This document shows, piece by piece, positions 22,358 to 35,411 of a stretch of 64,000 nt of DNA. The position numbers were made by a program, and so were the translations under genes. A model generated the notes under the pieces. That model worked only from the letters and a program-made list of their open reading frames with translations. It did not search any database and was not told the DNA's origin. Origin of the DNA: Amaurobius ferox (Eukaryota > Arthropoda > Arachnida > Araneae > Amaurobiidae); contig OX578142.1 of the NCBI GenBank assembly GCA_951213105.1, positions 2,992,649-3,056,648 of the forward strand, written 5' to 3'. Each line of letters starts with the position of its first letter. The first letter of the stretch is position 1.

Positions 22358-24580
22358 CATTAGCTACCAGAATTTTTTTTAATTCCATGGAACTATGGTT
22401 TATATTTAAGGAATGATATATATATATTGTAGTCCGCGATCGCATATTATGTATCTGATGCATTCTGCCGAAATGTTATCATTTGCTTAATCTGCTGGAG
22501 AAGGATTCGGGTTCGCATTCATGGATCCTGGGTGTAGCTTAGTTATCAGACGTTTGCGGTGAACGTTTGAGGCGACGGCTACCTAGGCCTGACTCAATTG
22601 AGAAGTGAATGCTGGGCTCTAATATTTTGGCTATTTTTTGGCAAAAAGTTAGGGCCCCATCTTTAATATTAATGTTGGAACCAACTGAAAAACTCTCGAA
22701 CGGCTGGCATAAAAAGGATTATTTGTGCTCTCTTTTCTTCCTCTCGGTCTGCTCCTCGAGGCGTGCGCGCAAAGTCCGCAGTCGCGGACGGCCGCCCCTT
22801 TGCTTTTCCCAGTTTCGCGCGCAGCGCGAAACTGGGAAAAAGGCCCCTCCCCGCGGCCGGGAGCGACGGAGGACTTCGCGCGCACGCCGAGAGGAGCAGA
22901 CCGAGAGGTAGAAAAAAAACGGGGAAGATAGGGGAGAAATAGAAAAAAATCTGAGAGAGGGAGAGCGTGAGCGAGCAGATCTGAAACACAATGCATATCA
23001 AAATGAAGGTATTTAAAAAGTGGACGTAGGGTTAAGCCCAGGGAAAATTTTCTCAGTTTTTCGATCCGGGGCTTAGTTTTCGAGATATTTTGATTTTTAA
23101 AGTTTATTATTTAAGAGTTAATTAAGGGGTCAATTAATTATTTCGTCGTAACCCGTTCACACAATATACCGAATTAATCAGCACGATGAGAGGAGTCCGA
23201 ATCTCTCAAAATCTCGCGCTTATGTGTCCTGATACAGTCAGAAATTATTGTAAAGGGAGTAGCCAATCAGAACTCTAATAATCTATTCGATTCGATTGCC
23301 AACTCGCAATCCAGATAAAGATGGTGCGAGGTCAGCTGATGACGTCAGAAACACAATATCTTGATCCAAAGACTCTTAATCCCCCGATGATATTTTCGAT
23401 CAGCAAGAAACCTATTTGTGTGAAAATTCATCAGGAACGTGCTAAAATATACAACAAACAAGTGAAAACATTAGCTACCAGAATTTTTTTTTAATTCCAT
23501 GGAACTATGGTTTATATTTAAGGAATGATATATATATATTGTAGTCCGCGATCGCATATTATGTATCTGATGCATTCTGCCGAAATGTTATCATTTGCTT
23601 AATCTGCTGGAGAAGGATTCGGGTTCGCATTCATGGATCCTGGGTGTAGCTTAGTTATCAGACGTTTGCGGTGAACGTTTGAGGCGACGGCTACCTAGGC
23701 CTGACTCAATTGAGAAGTGAATGCTGGGCTCTAATATTTTGGCTATTTTTTGGCAAAAAGTTAGGGCCCCATCTTTAATATTAATGTTGGAACCAACTGA
23801 AAAACTCTCGAACGGCTGGCATAAAAAGGATTATTTGTGCTCTCTTTTCTTCCTCTCGGTCTGCTCCTCGAGGCGTGCGCGCAAAGTCCGCAGTCGCGGA
23901 CGGCCGCCCCTTTGCTTTTCCCAGTTTCGCGCGCAGCGCGAAACTGGGAAAAAGGCCCCTCCCCGCGGCCGGGAGCGACGGAGGACTTCGCGCGCACGCC
24001 GAGAGGAGCAGACCGAGAGGAAGAAAAAAAACGGGGAAGATAGGGGAGAAATAGAAAAAAATCTGAGAGAGGGAGAGCGTGAGCGAGCAGATCTGAAACA
24101 CAATGCATATCAAAATGAAGGTATTTAAAAAGTGGACGTAGGGTTAAGCCCAGGGAAAATTTTCTCAGTTTTTCGATCCGGGGCTTAGTTTTCGAGATAT
24201 TTTGATTTTTAAAGTTTATTATTTAAGAGTTAATTAAGGGGTCAATTAATTATTTCGTCGTAACCCGTTCACACAATATACCGAATTAATCAGCACGATG
24301 AGAGGAGTCCGAATCTCTCAAAATCTCGCGCTTATGTGTCCTGATACAGTCAGAAATTATTGTAAAGGGAGTAGCCAATCAGAACTCTAATAATCTATTC
24401 GATTCGATTGCCAACTCGCAATCCAGATAAAGATGGTGCGAGGTCAGCTGATGACGTCAGAAACACAATATCTTGATCCAAAGACTCTTAATCCCCCGAT
24501 GATATTTTCGATCAGCAAGAAACCTATTTGTGTGAAAATTCATCAGGAACGTGCTAAAATATACTACAAACAAGTGAAAA
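22358..24580 (+). repeat. Two full monomers between 421-bp clusters
   Basis: Marker 22609 is an 8-T long unit with GAGGTAGAAA in the right palindrome arm. Marker 23721 is a 9-T long unit. The same pair of variants recurs at 31365/32477 and 33588/34700. Confidence 0.85.
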
Positions 24581-25843
24581 TTTTCTCAGTTTTTCGATCC
24601 GGGGCTTAGTTTTCGAGATATTTTGATTTTTAAAGTTTATTATTTAAGAGTTAATTAAGGGGTCAATTAATTATTTCGTCGTAACCCGTTCACACAATAT
24701 ACCGAATTAATCAGCACGATGAGAGGAGTCCGAATCTCTCAAAATCTCGCGCTTATGTGTCCTGATACAGTCAGAAATTATTGTAAAGGGAGTAGCCAAT
24801 CAGAACTCTAATAATCTATTCGATTCGATTGCCAACTCGCAATCCAGATAAAGATGGTGCGAGGTCAGCTGATGACGTCAGAAACACAATATCTTGATCC
24901 AAAGACTCTTAATCCCCCGATGATATTTTCGATCAGCAAGAAACCTATTTGTGTGAAAATTCATCAGGAACGTGCTAAAATATACTACAAACAAGTGAAA
25001 ATTTTCTCAGTTTTTCGATCCGGGGCTTAGTTTTCGAGATATTTTGATTTTTAAAGTTTATTATTTAAGAGTTAATTAAGGGGTCAATTAATTATTTCGT
25101 CGTAACCCGTTCACACAATATACCGAATTAATCAGCACGATGAGAGGAGTCCGAATCTCTCAAAATCTCGCGCTTATGTGTCCTGATACAGTCAGAAATT
25201 ATTGTAAAGGGAGTAGCCAATCAGAACTCTAATAATCTATTCGATTCGATTGCCAACTCGCAATCCAGATAAAGATGGTGCGAGGTCAGCTGATGACGTC
25301 AGAAACACAATATCTTGATCCAAAGACTCTTAATCCCCCGATGATATTTTCGATCAGCAAGAAACCTATTTGTGTGAAAATTCATCAGGAACGTGCTAAA
25401 ATATACAACAAACAAGTGAAAATTATCTCAGTTTTTCGATCCGGGGCTTAGTTTTCGAGATATTTTGATTTTTAAAGTTTATTATTTAAGAGATAATTAA
25501 GGGGTCAATTAATTATTTCGTCGTAACCCGTTCACACAATATACCGAATTAATCAGCACGATGAGAGGAGTCCGAATCTCTCAAAATCTCGCGCTTATGT
25601 GTCCTGATACAGTCAGAAATTATTGTAAAGGGAGTAGCCAATCAGAACTCTAATAATCTATTCGATTCGATTGCCAACTCGCAATCCAGATAAAGATGGT
25701 GCGAGGTCAGCTGATGACGTCAGAAACACAATATCTTGATCCAAAGACTCTTAATCCCCCGATGATATTTTCGATCAGCAAGAAACCTATTTGTGTGAAA
25801 ATTCATCAGGAACGTGCTAAAATATACAACAAACAAGTGAAAA
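24581..25843 (+). repeat. Three consecutive 421-bp core-less monomers
   Basis: Units at 24581-25001, 25002-25422 and 25423-25843, each exactly 421 bp. The first starts after ATATACTACAAAC and itself ends with that variant. The third has TTATCTCAG instead of TTTTCTCAG and the AGATAATT variant. This is a true tandem array of the deleted form, so the short unit amplifies on its own. Confidence 0.93.
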
Positions 25844-27483
25844 CATTAGCTACCAGAATTTTTTTTAATTCCATGGAACTATGGTTTATATTTAAGGAAT
25901 GATATATATATATTGTAGTCCGCGATCGCATATTATGTATCTGATGCATTCTGCCTAAATGTTATCATTTGCTTAATCTGCTGGAGAAGGATTCGGGTTC
26001 GCATTCATGGATCCTGGGTGTAGCTTAGTTATCAGACGTTTGCGGTGAACGTTTGAGGCGACGGCTACCTAGGCCTGACTCAATTGAGAAGTGAATGCTG
26101 GGCTCTAATATTTTGGCTATTTTTTGGCAAAAAGTTAGGGCCCCATCTTTAATATTAATGTTGGAACCAACTGAAAAACTCTCGAACGGCTGGCATAAAA
26201 AGGATTATTTGTGCTCTCTTTTCTTCCTCTCGGTCTGCTCCTCGAGGCGTGCGCGCAAAGTCCGCAGTCGCGGACGGCCGCCCCTTTGCTTTTCCCAGTT
26301 TCGCGCGCAGCGCGAAACTGGGAAAAAGGCCCCTCCCCGCGGCCGGGAGCGACGGAGGACTTCGCGCGCACGCCGAGAGGAGCAGACCGAGAGGAAGAAA
26401 AAAACGGGGAAGATAGGGGAGAAATAGAAAAAAATCTGAGAGAGGGAGAGCGTGAGCGAGCAGATCTGAAACACAATGCATATCAAAATGAAGGTATTTA
26501 AAAAGTGGACGTAGGGTTAAGCCCAGGGAAAATTTTCTCAGTTTTTCGATCCGGGGCTTAGTTTTCGAGATATTTTGATTTTTAAAGTTTATTATTTAAG
26601 AGTTAATTAAGGGGTCAATTAATTATTTCGTCGTAACCCGTTCACACAATATACCGAATTAATCAGCACGATGAGAGGAGTCCGAATCTCTCAAAATCTC
26701 GCGCTTATGTGTCCTGATACAGTCAGAAATTATTGTAAAGGGAGTAGCCAATCAGAACTCTAATAATCTATTCGATTCGATTGCCAACTCGCAATCCAGA
26801 TAAAGATGGTGCGAGGTCAGCTGATGACGTCAGAAACACAATATCTTGATCCAAAGACTCTTAATCCCCCGATGATATTTTCGATCAGCAAGAAACCTAT
26901 TTGTGTGAAAATTCATCAGGAACGTGCTAAAATATACAACAAACAAGTGAAAACATTAGCTACCAGAATTTTTTTTTAATTCCATGGAACTATGGTTTAT
27001 ATTTAAGGAATGATATATATATATTGTAGTCCGCGATCGCATATTATGTATCTGATGCATTCTGCCGAAATGTTATCATTTGCTTAATCTGCTGGAGAAG
27101 GATTCGGGTTCGCATTCATGGATCCTGGGTGTAGCTTAGTTATCAGACGTTTGCGGTGAACGTTTGAGGCGACGGCTACCTAGGCCTGACTCAATTGAGA
27201 AGTGAATGCCGGGCTCTAATATTTTGGCTATTTTTTGGCAAAAAGTTAGGGCCCCATCTTTAATATTAATGTTGGAACCAACTGAAAAACTCTCGAACGG
27301 CTGGCATAAAAAGGATTATTTGTGCTCTCTTTTCTTCCTCTCGGTCTGCTCCTCGAGGCGTGCGCGCAAAGTCCGCAGTCGCGGACGGCCGCCCCTTTGC
27401 TTTTCCCAGTTTCGCGCGCAGCGCGAAACTGGGAAAAAGGCCCCTCCCCGCGGCCGGGAGCGACGGAGGACTTCGCGCGCACG

Positions 27484-27491
27484 CCGAGAGG
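27484..27491 (+). other. 14-bp deletion junction, second copy
   Basis: Identical junction and A-to-T change as at 21369-21376, in the monomer with marker 27206. This confirms common descent of the two blocks. Confidence 0.9.
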
Positions 27492-28051
27492 AAGAAAAAT
27501 AACGGGGAAGATAGGGGAGAAATAGAAAAAAATCTGAGAGAGGGAGAGCGTGAGCGAGCAGATCTGAAACACAATGCATATCAAAATGAAGGTATTTAAA
27601 AAGTGGACGTAGGGTTAAGCCCAGGGAAAATTTTCTCAGTTTTTCGATCCGGGGCTTAGTTTTCGAGATATTTTGATTTTTAAAGTTTATTATTTAAGAG
27701 TTAATTAAGGGGTCAATTAATTATTTCGTCGTAACCCGTTCACACAATATACCGAATTAATCAGCACGATGAGAGGAGTCCGAATCTCTCAAAATCTCGC
27801 GCTTATGTGTCCTGATACAGTCAGAAATTATTGTAAAGGGAGTAGCCAATCAGAACTCTAATAATCTATTCGATTCGATTGCCAACTCGCAATCCAGATA
27901 AAGATGGTGCGAGGTCAGCTGATGACGTCAGAAACACAATATCTTGATCCAAAGACTCTTAATCCCCCGATGATATTTTCGATCAGCAAGAAACCTATTT
28001 GTGTGAAAATTCATCAGGAACGTGCTAAAATATACTACAAACAAGTGAAAA

Positions 28052-28893
28052 TTTTCTCAGTTTTTCGATCCGGGGCTTAGTTTTCGAGATATTTTGATTT
28101 TTAAAGTTTATTATTTAAGAGTTAATTAAGGGGTCAATTAATTATTTCGTCGTAACCCGTTCACACAATATACCGAATTAATCAGCACGATGAGAGGAGT
28201 CCGAATCTCTCAAAATCTCGCGCTTATGTGTCCTGATACAGTCAGAAATTATTGTAAAGGGAGTAGCCAATCAGAACTCTAATAATCTATTCGATTCGAT
28301 TGCCAACTCGCAATCCAGATAAAGATGGTGCGAGGTCAGCTGATGACGTCAGAAACACAATATCTTGATCCAAAGACTCTTAATCCCCCGATGATATTTT
28401 CGATCAGCAAGAAACCTATTTGTGTGAAAATTCATCAGGAACGTGCTAAAATATACAACAAACAAGTGAAAATTTTCTCAGTTTTTCGATCCGGGGCTTA
28501 GTTTTCGAGATATTTTGATTTTTAAAGTTTATTATTTAAGAGATAATTAAGGGGTCAATTAATTATTTCGTCGTAACCCGTTCACACAATATACCGAATT
28601 AATCAGCACGATGAGAGGAGTCCGAATCTCTCAAAATCTCGCGCTTATGTGTCCTGATACAGTCAGAAATTATTGTAAAGGGAGTAGCCAATCAGAACTC
28701 TAATAATCTATTCGATTCGATTGCCAACTCGCAATCCAGATAAAGATGGTGCGAGGTCAGCTGATGACGTCAGAAACACAATATCTTGATCCAAAGACTC
28801 TTAATCCCCCGATGATATTTTCGATCAGCAAGAAACCTATTTGTGTGAAAATTCATCAGGAACGTGCTAAAATATACAACAAACAAGTGAAAA
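28052..28893 (+). repeat. Two consecutive 421-bp core-less monomers
   Basis: Units at 28052-28472 (AGTTAATT) and 28473-28893 (AGATAATT). As elsewhere, the AGATAATT unit is the last one before a full monomer that carries GCCTAAATG. Confidence 0.93.
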
Positions 28894-30965
28894 CATTAGC
28901 TACCAGAATTTTTTTTAATTCCATGGAACTATGGTTTATATTTAAGGAATGATATATATATATTGTAGTCCGCGATCGCATATTATGTATCTGATGCATT
29001 CTGCCTAAATGTTATCATTTGCTTAATCTGCTGGAGAAGGATTCGGGTTCGCATTCATGGATCCTGGGTGTAGCTTAGTTATCAGACGTTTGCGGTGAAC
29101 GTTTGAGGCGACGGCTACCTAGGCCTGACTCAATTGAGAAGTGAATGCTGGGCTCTAATATTTTGGCTATTTTTTGGCAAAAAGTTAGGGCCCCATCTTT
29201 AATATTAATGTTGGAACCAACTGAAAAACTCTCGAACGGCTGGCATAAAAAGGATTATTTGTGCTCTCTTTTCTTCCTCTCGGTCTGCTCCTCGAGGCGT
29301 GCGCGCAAAGTCCGCAGTCGCGGACGGCCGCCCCTTTGCTTTTCCCAGTTTCGCGCGCAGCGCGAAACTGGGAAAAAGGCCCCTCCCCGCGGCCGGGAGC
29401 GACGGAGGACTTCGCGCTCACGCCGAGAGGAGCAGACCGAGAGGAAGAAAAAAACGGGGAAGATAGGGGAGAAATAGAAAAAAATCTGAGAGAGGGAGAG
29501 CGTGAGCGAGCAGATCTGAAACACAATGCATATCAAAATGAAGGTATTTAAAAAGTGGACGTAGGGTTAAGCCCAGGGAAAATTTTCTCAGTTTTTCGAT
29601 CCGGGGCTTAGTTTTCGAGATATTTTGATTTTTAAAGTTTATTATTTAAGAGTTAATTAAGGGGTCAATTAATTATTTCGTCGTAACCCGTTCACACAAT
29701 ATACCGAATTAATCAGCACGATGAGAGGAGTCCGAATCTCTCAAAATCTCGCGCTTATGTGTCCTGATACAGTCAGAAATTATTGTAAAGGGAGTAGCCA
29801 ATCAGAACTCTAATAATCTATTCGATTCGATTGCCAACTCGCAATCCAGATAAAGATGGTGCGAGGTCAGCTGATGACGTCAGAAACACAATATCTTGAT
29901 CCAAAGACTCTTAATCCCCCGATGATATTTTCGATCAGCAAGAAACCTATTTGTGTGAAAATTCATCAGGAACGTGCTAAAATATACAACAAACAAGTGA
30001 AAACATTAGCTACCAGAATTTTTTTTAATTCCATGGAACTATGGTTTATATTTAAGGAATGATATATATATATTGTAGTCCGCGATCGCATATTATGTAT
30101 CTGATGCATTCTGCCGAAATGTTATCATTTGCTTAATCTGCTGGAGAAGGATTCGGGTTCGCATTCATGGATCCTGGGTGTAGCTTAGTTATCAGACGTT
30201 TGCGGTGAACGTTTGAGGCGACGGCTACCTAGGCCTGACTCAATTGAGAAGTGAATGCTGGGCTCTAATATTTTGGCTATTTTTTGGCAAAAAGTTAGGG
30301 CCCCATCTTTAATATTAATGTTGGAACCAACTGAAAAACTCTCGAACGGCTGGCATAAAAAGGATTATTTGTGCTCTCTTTTCTTCCTCTCGGTCTGCTC
30401 CTCGAGGCGTGCGCGCAAAGTCCGCAGTCGCGGACGGCCGCCCCTTTGCTTTTCCCAGTTTCGCGCGCAGCGCGAAACTGGGAAAAAGGCCCCTCCCCGC
30501 GGCCGGGAGCGACGGAGGACTTCGCGCTCACGCCGAGAGGAGCAGACCGAGAGGAAGAAAAAAACGGGGAAGATAGGGGAGAAATAGAAAAAAATCTGAG
30601 AGAGGGAGAGCGTGAGCGAGCAGATCTGAAACACAATGCATATCAAAATGAAGGTATTTAAAAAGTGGACGTAGGGTTAAGCCCAGGGAAAATTTTCTCA
30701 GTTTTTCGATCCGGGGCTTAGTTTTCGAGATATTTTGATTTTTAAAGTTTATTATTTAAGAGTTAATTAAGGGGTCAATTAATTATTTCGTCGTAACCCG
30801 TTCACACAATATACCGAATTAATCAGCACGATGAGAGGAGTCCGAATCTCTCAAAATCTCGCGCTTATGTGTCCTGATACAGTCAGAAATTATTGTAAAG
30901 GGAGTAGCCAATCAGAACTCTAATAATCTATTCGATTCGATTGCCAACTCGCAATCCAGATAAAG
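28746..30965 (+). repeat. Block: twin 1,110-bp monomers
   Basis: Markers 29145 and 30255 both have a 7-A run and TTCGCGCTCACGCC (others have GCGCAC), so one is a copy of the other. Only the first has GCCTAAATG; the second has the usual GCCGAAATG, which points to crossover or conversion within the unit. Confidence 0.87.
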
Positions 30966-33900
30966 ATGGTGCGAGGTCAGCTGATGACGTCAGAAACACA
31001 ATATCTTGATCCAAAGACTCTTAATCCCCCGATGATATTTTCGATCAGCAAGAAACCTATTTGTGTGAAAATTCATCAGGAACGTGCTAAAATATACAAC
31101 AAACAAGTGAAAACATTAGCTACCAGAATTTTTTTTAATTCCATGGAACTATGGTTTATATTTAAGGAATGATATATATATATTGTAGTCCGCGATCGCA
31201 TATTATGTATCTGATGCATTCTGCCGAAATGTTATCATTTGCTTAATCTGCTGGAGAAGGATTCGGGTTCGCATTCATGGATCCTGGGTGTAGCTTAGTT
31301 ATCAGACGTTTGCGGTGAACGTTTGAGGCGACGGCTACCTAGGCCTGACTCAATTGAGAAGTGAATGCTGGGCTCTAATATTTTGGCTATTTTTTGGCAA
31401 AAAGTTAGGGCCCCATCTTTAATATTAATGTTGGAACCAACTGAAAAACTCTCGAACGGCTGGCATAAAAAGGATTATTTGTGCTCTCTTTTCTTCCTCT
31501 CGGTCTGCTCCTCGAGGCGTGCGCGCAAAGTCCGCAGTCGCGGACGGCCGCCCCTTTGCTTTTCCCAGTTTCGCGCGCAGCGCGAAACTGGGAAAAAGGC
31601 CCCTCCCCGCGGCCGGGAGCGACGGAGGACTTCGCGCGCACGCCGAGAGGAGCAGACCGAGAGGTAGAAAAAAAACGGGGAAGATAGGGGAGAAATAGAA
31701 AAAAATCTGAGAGAGGGAGAGCGTGAGCGAGCAGATCTGAAACACAATGCATATCAAAATGAAGGTATTTAAAAAGTGGACGTAGGGTTAAGCCCAGGGA
31801 AAATTTTCTCAGTTTTTCGATCCGGGGCTTAGTTTTCGAGATATTTTGATTTTTAAAGTTTATTATTTAAGAGTTAATTAAGGGGTCAATTAATTATTTC
31901 GTCGTAACCCGTTCACACAATATACCGAATTAATCAGCACGATGAGAGGAGTCCGAATCTCTCAAAATCTCGCGCTTATGTGTCCTGATACAGTCAGAAA
32001 TTATTGTAAAGGGAGTAGCCAATCAGAACTCTAATAATCTATTCGATTCGATTGCCAACTCGCAATCCAGATAAAGATGGTGCGAGGTCAGCTGATGACG
32101 TCAGAAACACAATATCTTGATCCAAAGACTCTTAATCCCCCGATGATATTTTCGATCAGCAAGAAACCTATTTGTGTGAAAATTCATCAGGAACGTGCTA
32201 AAATATACAACAAACAAGTGAAAACATTAGCTACCAGAATTTTTTTTTAATTCCATGGAACTATGGTTTATATTTAAGGAATGATATATATATATTGTAG
32301 TCCGCGATCGCATATTATGTATCTGATGCATTCTGCCGAAATGTTATCATTTGCTTAATCTGCTGGAGAAGGATTCGGGTTCGCATTCATGGATCCTGGG
32401 TGTAGCTTAGTTATCAGACGTTTGCGGTGAACGTTTGAGGCGACGGCTACCTAGGCCTGACTCAATTGAGAAGTGAATGCTGGGCTCTAATATTTTGGCT
32501 ATTTTTTGGCAAAAAGTTAGGGCCCCATCTTTAATATTAATGTTGGAACCAACTGAAAAACTCTCGAACGGCTGGCATAAAAAGGATTATTTGTGCTCTC
32601 TTTTCTTCCTCTCGGTCTGCTCCTCGAGGCGTGCGCGCAAAGTCCGCAGTCGCGGACGGCCGCCCCTTTGCTTTTCCCAGTTTCGCGCGCAGCGCGAAAC
32701 TGGGAAAAAGGCCCCTCCCCGCGGCCGGGAGCGACGGAGGACTTCGCGCGCACGCCGAGAGGAGCAGACCGAGAGGAAGAAAAAAAACGGGGAAGATAGG
32801 GGAGAAATAGAAAAAAATCTGAGAGAGGGAGAGCGTGAGCGAGCAGATCTGAAACACAATGCATATCAAAATGAAGGTATTTAAAAAGTGGACGTAGGGT
32901 TAAGCCCAGGGAAAATTTTCTCAGTTTTTCGATCCGGGGCTTAGTTTTCGAGATATTTTGATTTTTAAAGTTTATTATTTAAGAGTTAATTAAGGGGTCA
33001 ATTAATTATTTCGTCGTAACCCGTTCACACAATATACCGAATTAATCAGCACGATGAGAGGAGTCCGAATCTCTCAAAATCTCGCGCTTATGTGTCCTGA
33101 TACAGTCAGAAATTATTGTAAAGGGAGTAGCCAATCAGAACTCTAATAATCTATTCGATTCGATTGCCAACTCGCAATCCAGATAAAGATGGTGCGAGGT
33201 CAGCTGATGACGTCAGAAACACAATATCTTGATCCAAAGACTCTTAATCCCCCGATGATATTTTCGATCAGCAAGAAACCTATTTGTGTGAAAATTCATC
33301 AGGAACGTGCTAAAATATACAACAAACAAGTGAAAACATTAGCTACCAGAATTTTTTTTAATTCCATGGAACTATGGTTTATATTTAAGGAATGATATAT
33401 ATATATTGTAGTCCGCGATCGCATATTATGTATCTGATGCATTCTGCCGAAATGTTATCATTTGCTTAATCTGCTGGAGAAGGATTCGGGTTCGCATTCA
33501 TGGATCCTGGGTGTAGCTTAGTTATCAGACGTTTGCGGTGAACGTTTGAGGCGACGGCTACCTAGGCCTGACTCAATTGAGAAGTGAATGCTGGGCTCTA
33601 ATATTTTGGCTATTTTTTGGCAAAAAGTTAGGGCCCCATCTTTAATATTAATGTTGGAACCAACTGAAAAACTCTCGAACGGCTGGCATAAAAAGGATTA
33701 TTTGTGCTCTCTTTTCTTCCTCTCGGTCTGCTCCTCGAGGCGTGCGCGCAAAGTCCGCAGTCGCGGACGGCCGCCCCTTTGCTTTTCCCAGTTTCGCGCG
33801 CAGCGCGAAACTGGGAAAAAGGCCCCTCCCCGCGGCCGGGAGCGACGGAGGACTTCGCGCGCACGCCGAGAGGAGCAGACCGAGAGGTAGAAAAAAAACG

Positions 33901-35411
33901 GGGAAGATAGGGGAGAAATAGAAAAAAATCTGAGAGAGGGAGAGCGTGAGCGAGCAGATCTGAAACACAATGCATATCAAAATGAAGGTATTTAAAAAGT
34001 GGACGTAGGGTTAAGCCCAGGGAAAATTTTCTCAGTTTTTCGATCCGGGGCTTAGTTTTCGAGATATTTTGATTTTTAAAGTTTATTATTTAAGAGTTAA
34101 TTAAGGGGTCAATTAATTATTTCGTCGTAACCCGTTCACACAATATACCGAATTAATCAGCACGATGAGAGGAGTCCGAATCTCTCAAAATCTCGCGCTT
34201 ATGTGTCCTGATACAGTCAGAAATTATTGTAAAGGGAGTAGCCAATCAGAACTCTAATAATCTATTCGATTCGATTGCCAACTCGCAATCCAGATAAAGA
34301 TGGTGCGAGGTCAGCTGATGACGTCAGAAACACAATATCTTGATCCAAAGACTCTTAATCCCCCGATGATATTTTCGATCAGCAAGAAACCTATTTGTGT
34401 GAAAATTCATCAGGAACGTGCTAAAATATACAACAAACAAGTGAAAACATTAGCTACCAGAATTTTTTTTTAATTCCATGGAACTATGGTTTATATTTAA
34501 GGAATGATATATATATATTGTAGTCCGCGATCGCATATTATGTATCTGATGCATTCTGCCGAAATGTTATCATTTGCTTAATCTGCTGGAGAAGGATTCG
34601 GGTTCGCATTCATGGATCCTGGGTGTAGCTTAGTTATCAGACGTTTGCGGTGAACGTTTGAGGCGACGGCTACCTAGGCCTGACTCAATTGAGAAGTGAA
34701 TGCTGGGCTCTAATATTTTGGCTATTTTTTGGCAAAAAGTTAGGGCCCCATCTTTAATATTAATGTTGGAACCAACTGAAAAACTCTCGAACGGCTGGCA
34801 TAAAAAGGATTATTTGTGCTCTCTTTTCTTCCTCTCGGTCTGCTCCTCGAGGCGTGCGCGCAAAGTCCGCAGTCGCGGACGGCCGCCCCTTTGCTTTTCC
34901 CAGTTTCGCGCGCAGCGCGAAACTGGGAAAAAGGCCCCTCCCCGCGGCCGGGAGCGACGGAGGACTTCGCGCGCACGCCGAGAGGAGCAGACCGAGAGGA
35001 AGAAAAAAAACGGGGAAGATAGGGGAGAAATAGAAAAAAATCTGAGAGAGGGAGAGCGTGAGCGAGCAGATCTGAAACACAATGCATATCAAAATGAAGG
35101 TATTTAAAAAGTGGACGTAGGGTTAAGCCCAGGGAAAATTTTCTCAGTTTTTCGATCCGGGGCTTAGTTTTCGAGATATTTTGATTTTTAAAGTTTATTA
35201 TTTAAGAGTTAATTAAGGGGTCAATTAATTATTTCGTCGTAACCCGTTCACACAATATACCGAATTAATCAGCACGATGAGAGGAGTCCGAATCTCTCAA
35301 AATCTCGCGCTTATGTGTCCTGATACAGTCAGAAATTATTGTAAAGGGAGTAGCCAATCAGAACTCTAATAATCTATTCGATTCGATTGCCAACTCGCAA
35401 TCCAGATAAAG
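30966..35411 (+). repeat. Block: two 2,223-bp dimers
   Basis: 30966-33188 and 33189-35411. Each is an 8-T unit with GAGGTAGAAA followed by a 9-T unit with the usual GAGGAAGAAA. The same dimer occurs at 22210-24432, roughly. Confidence 0.88.
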
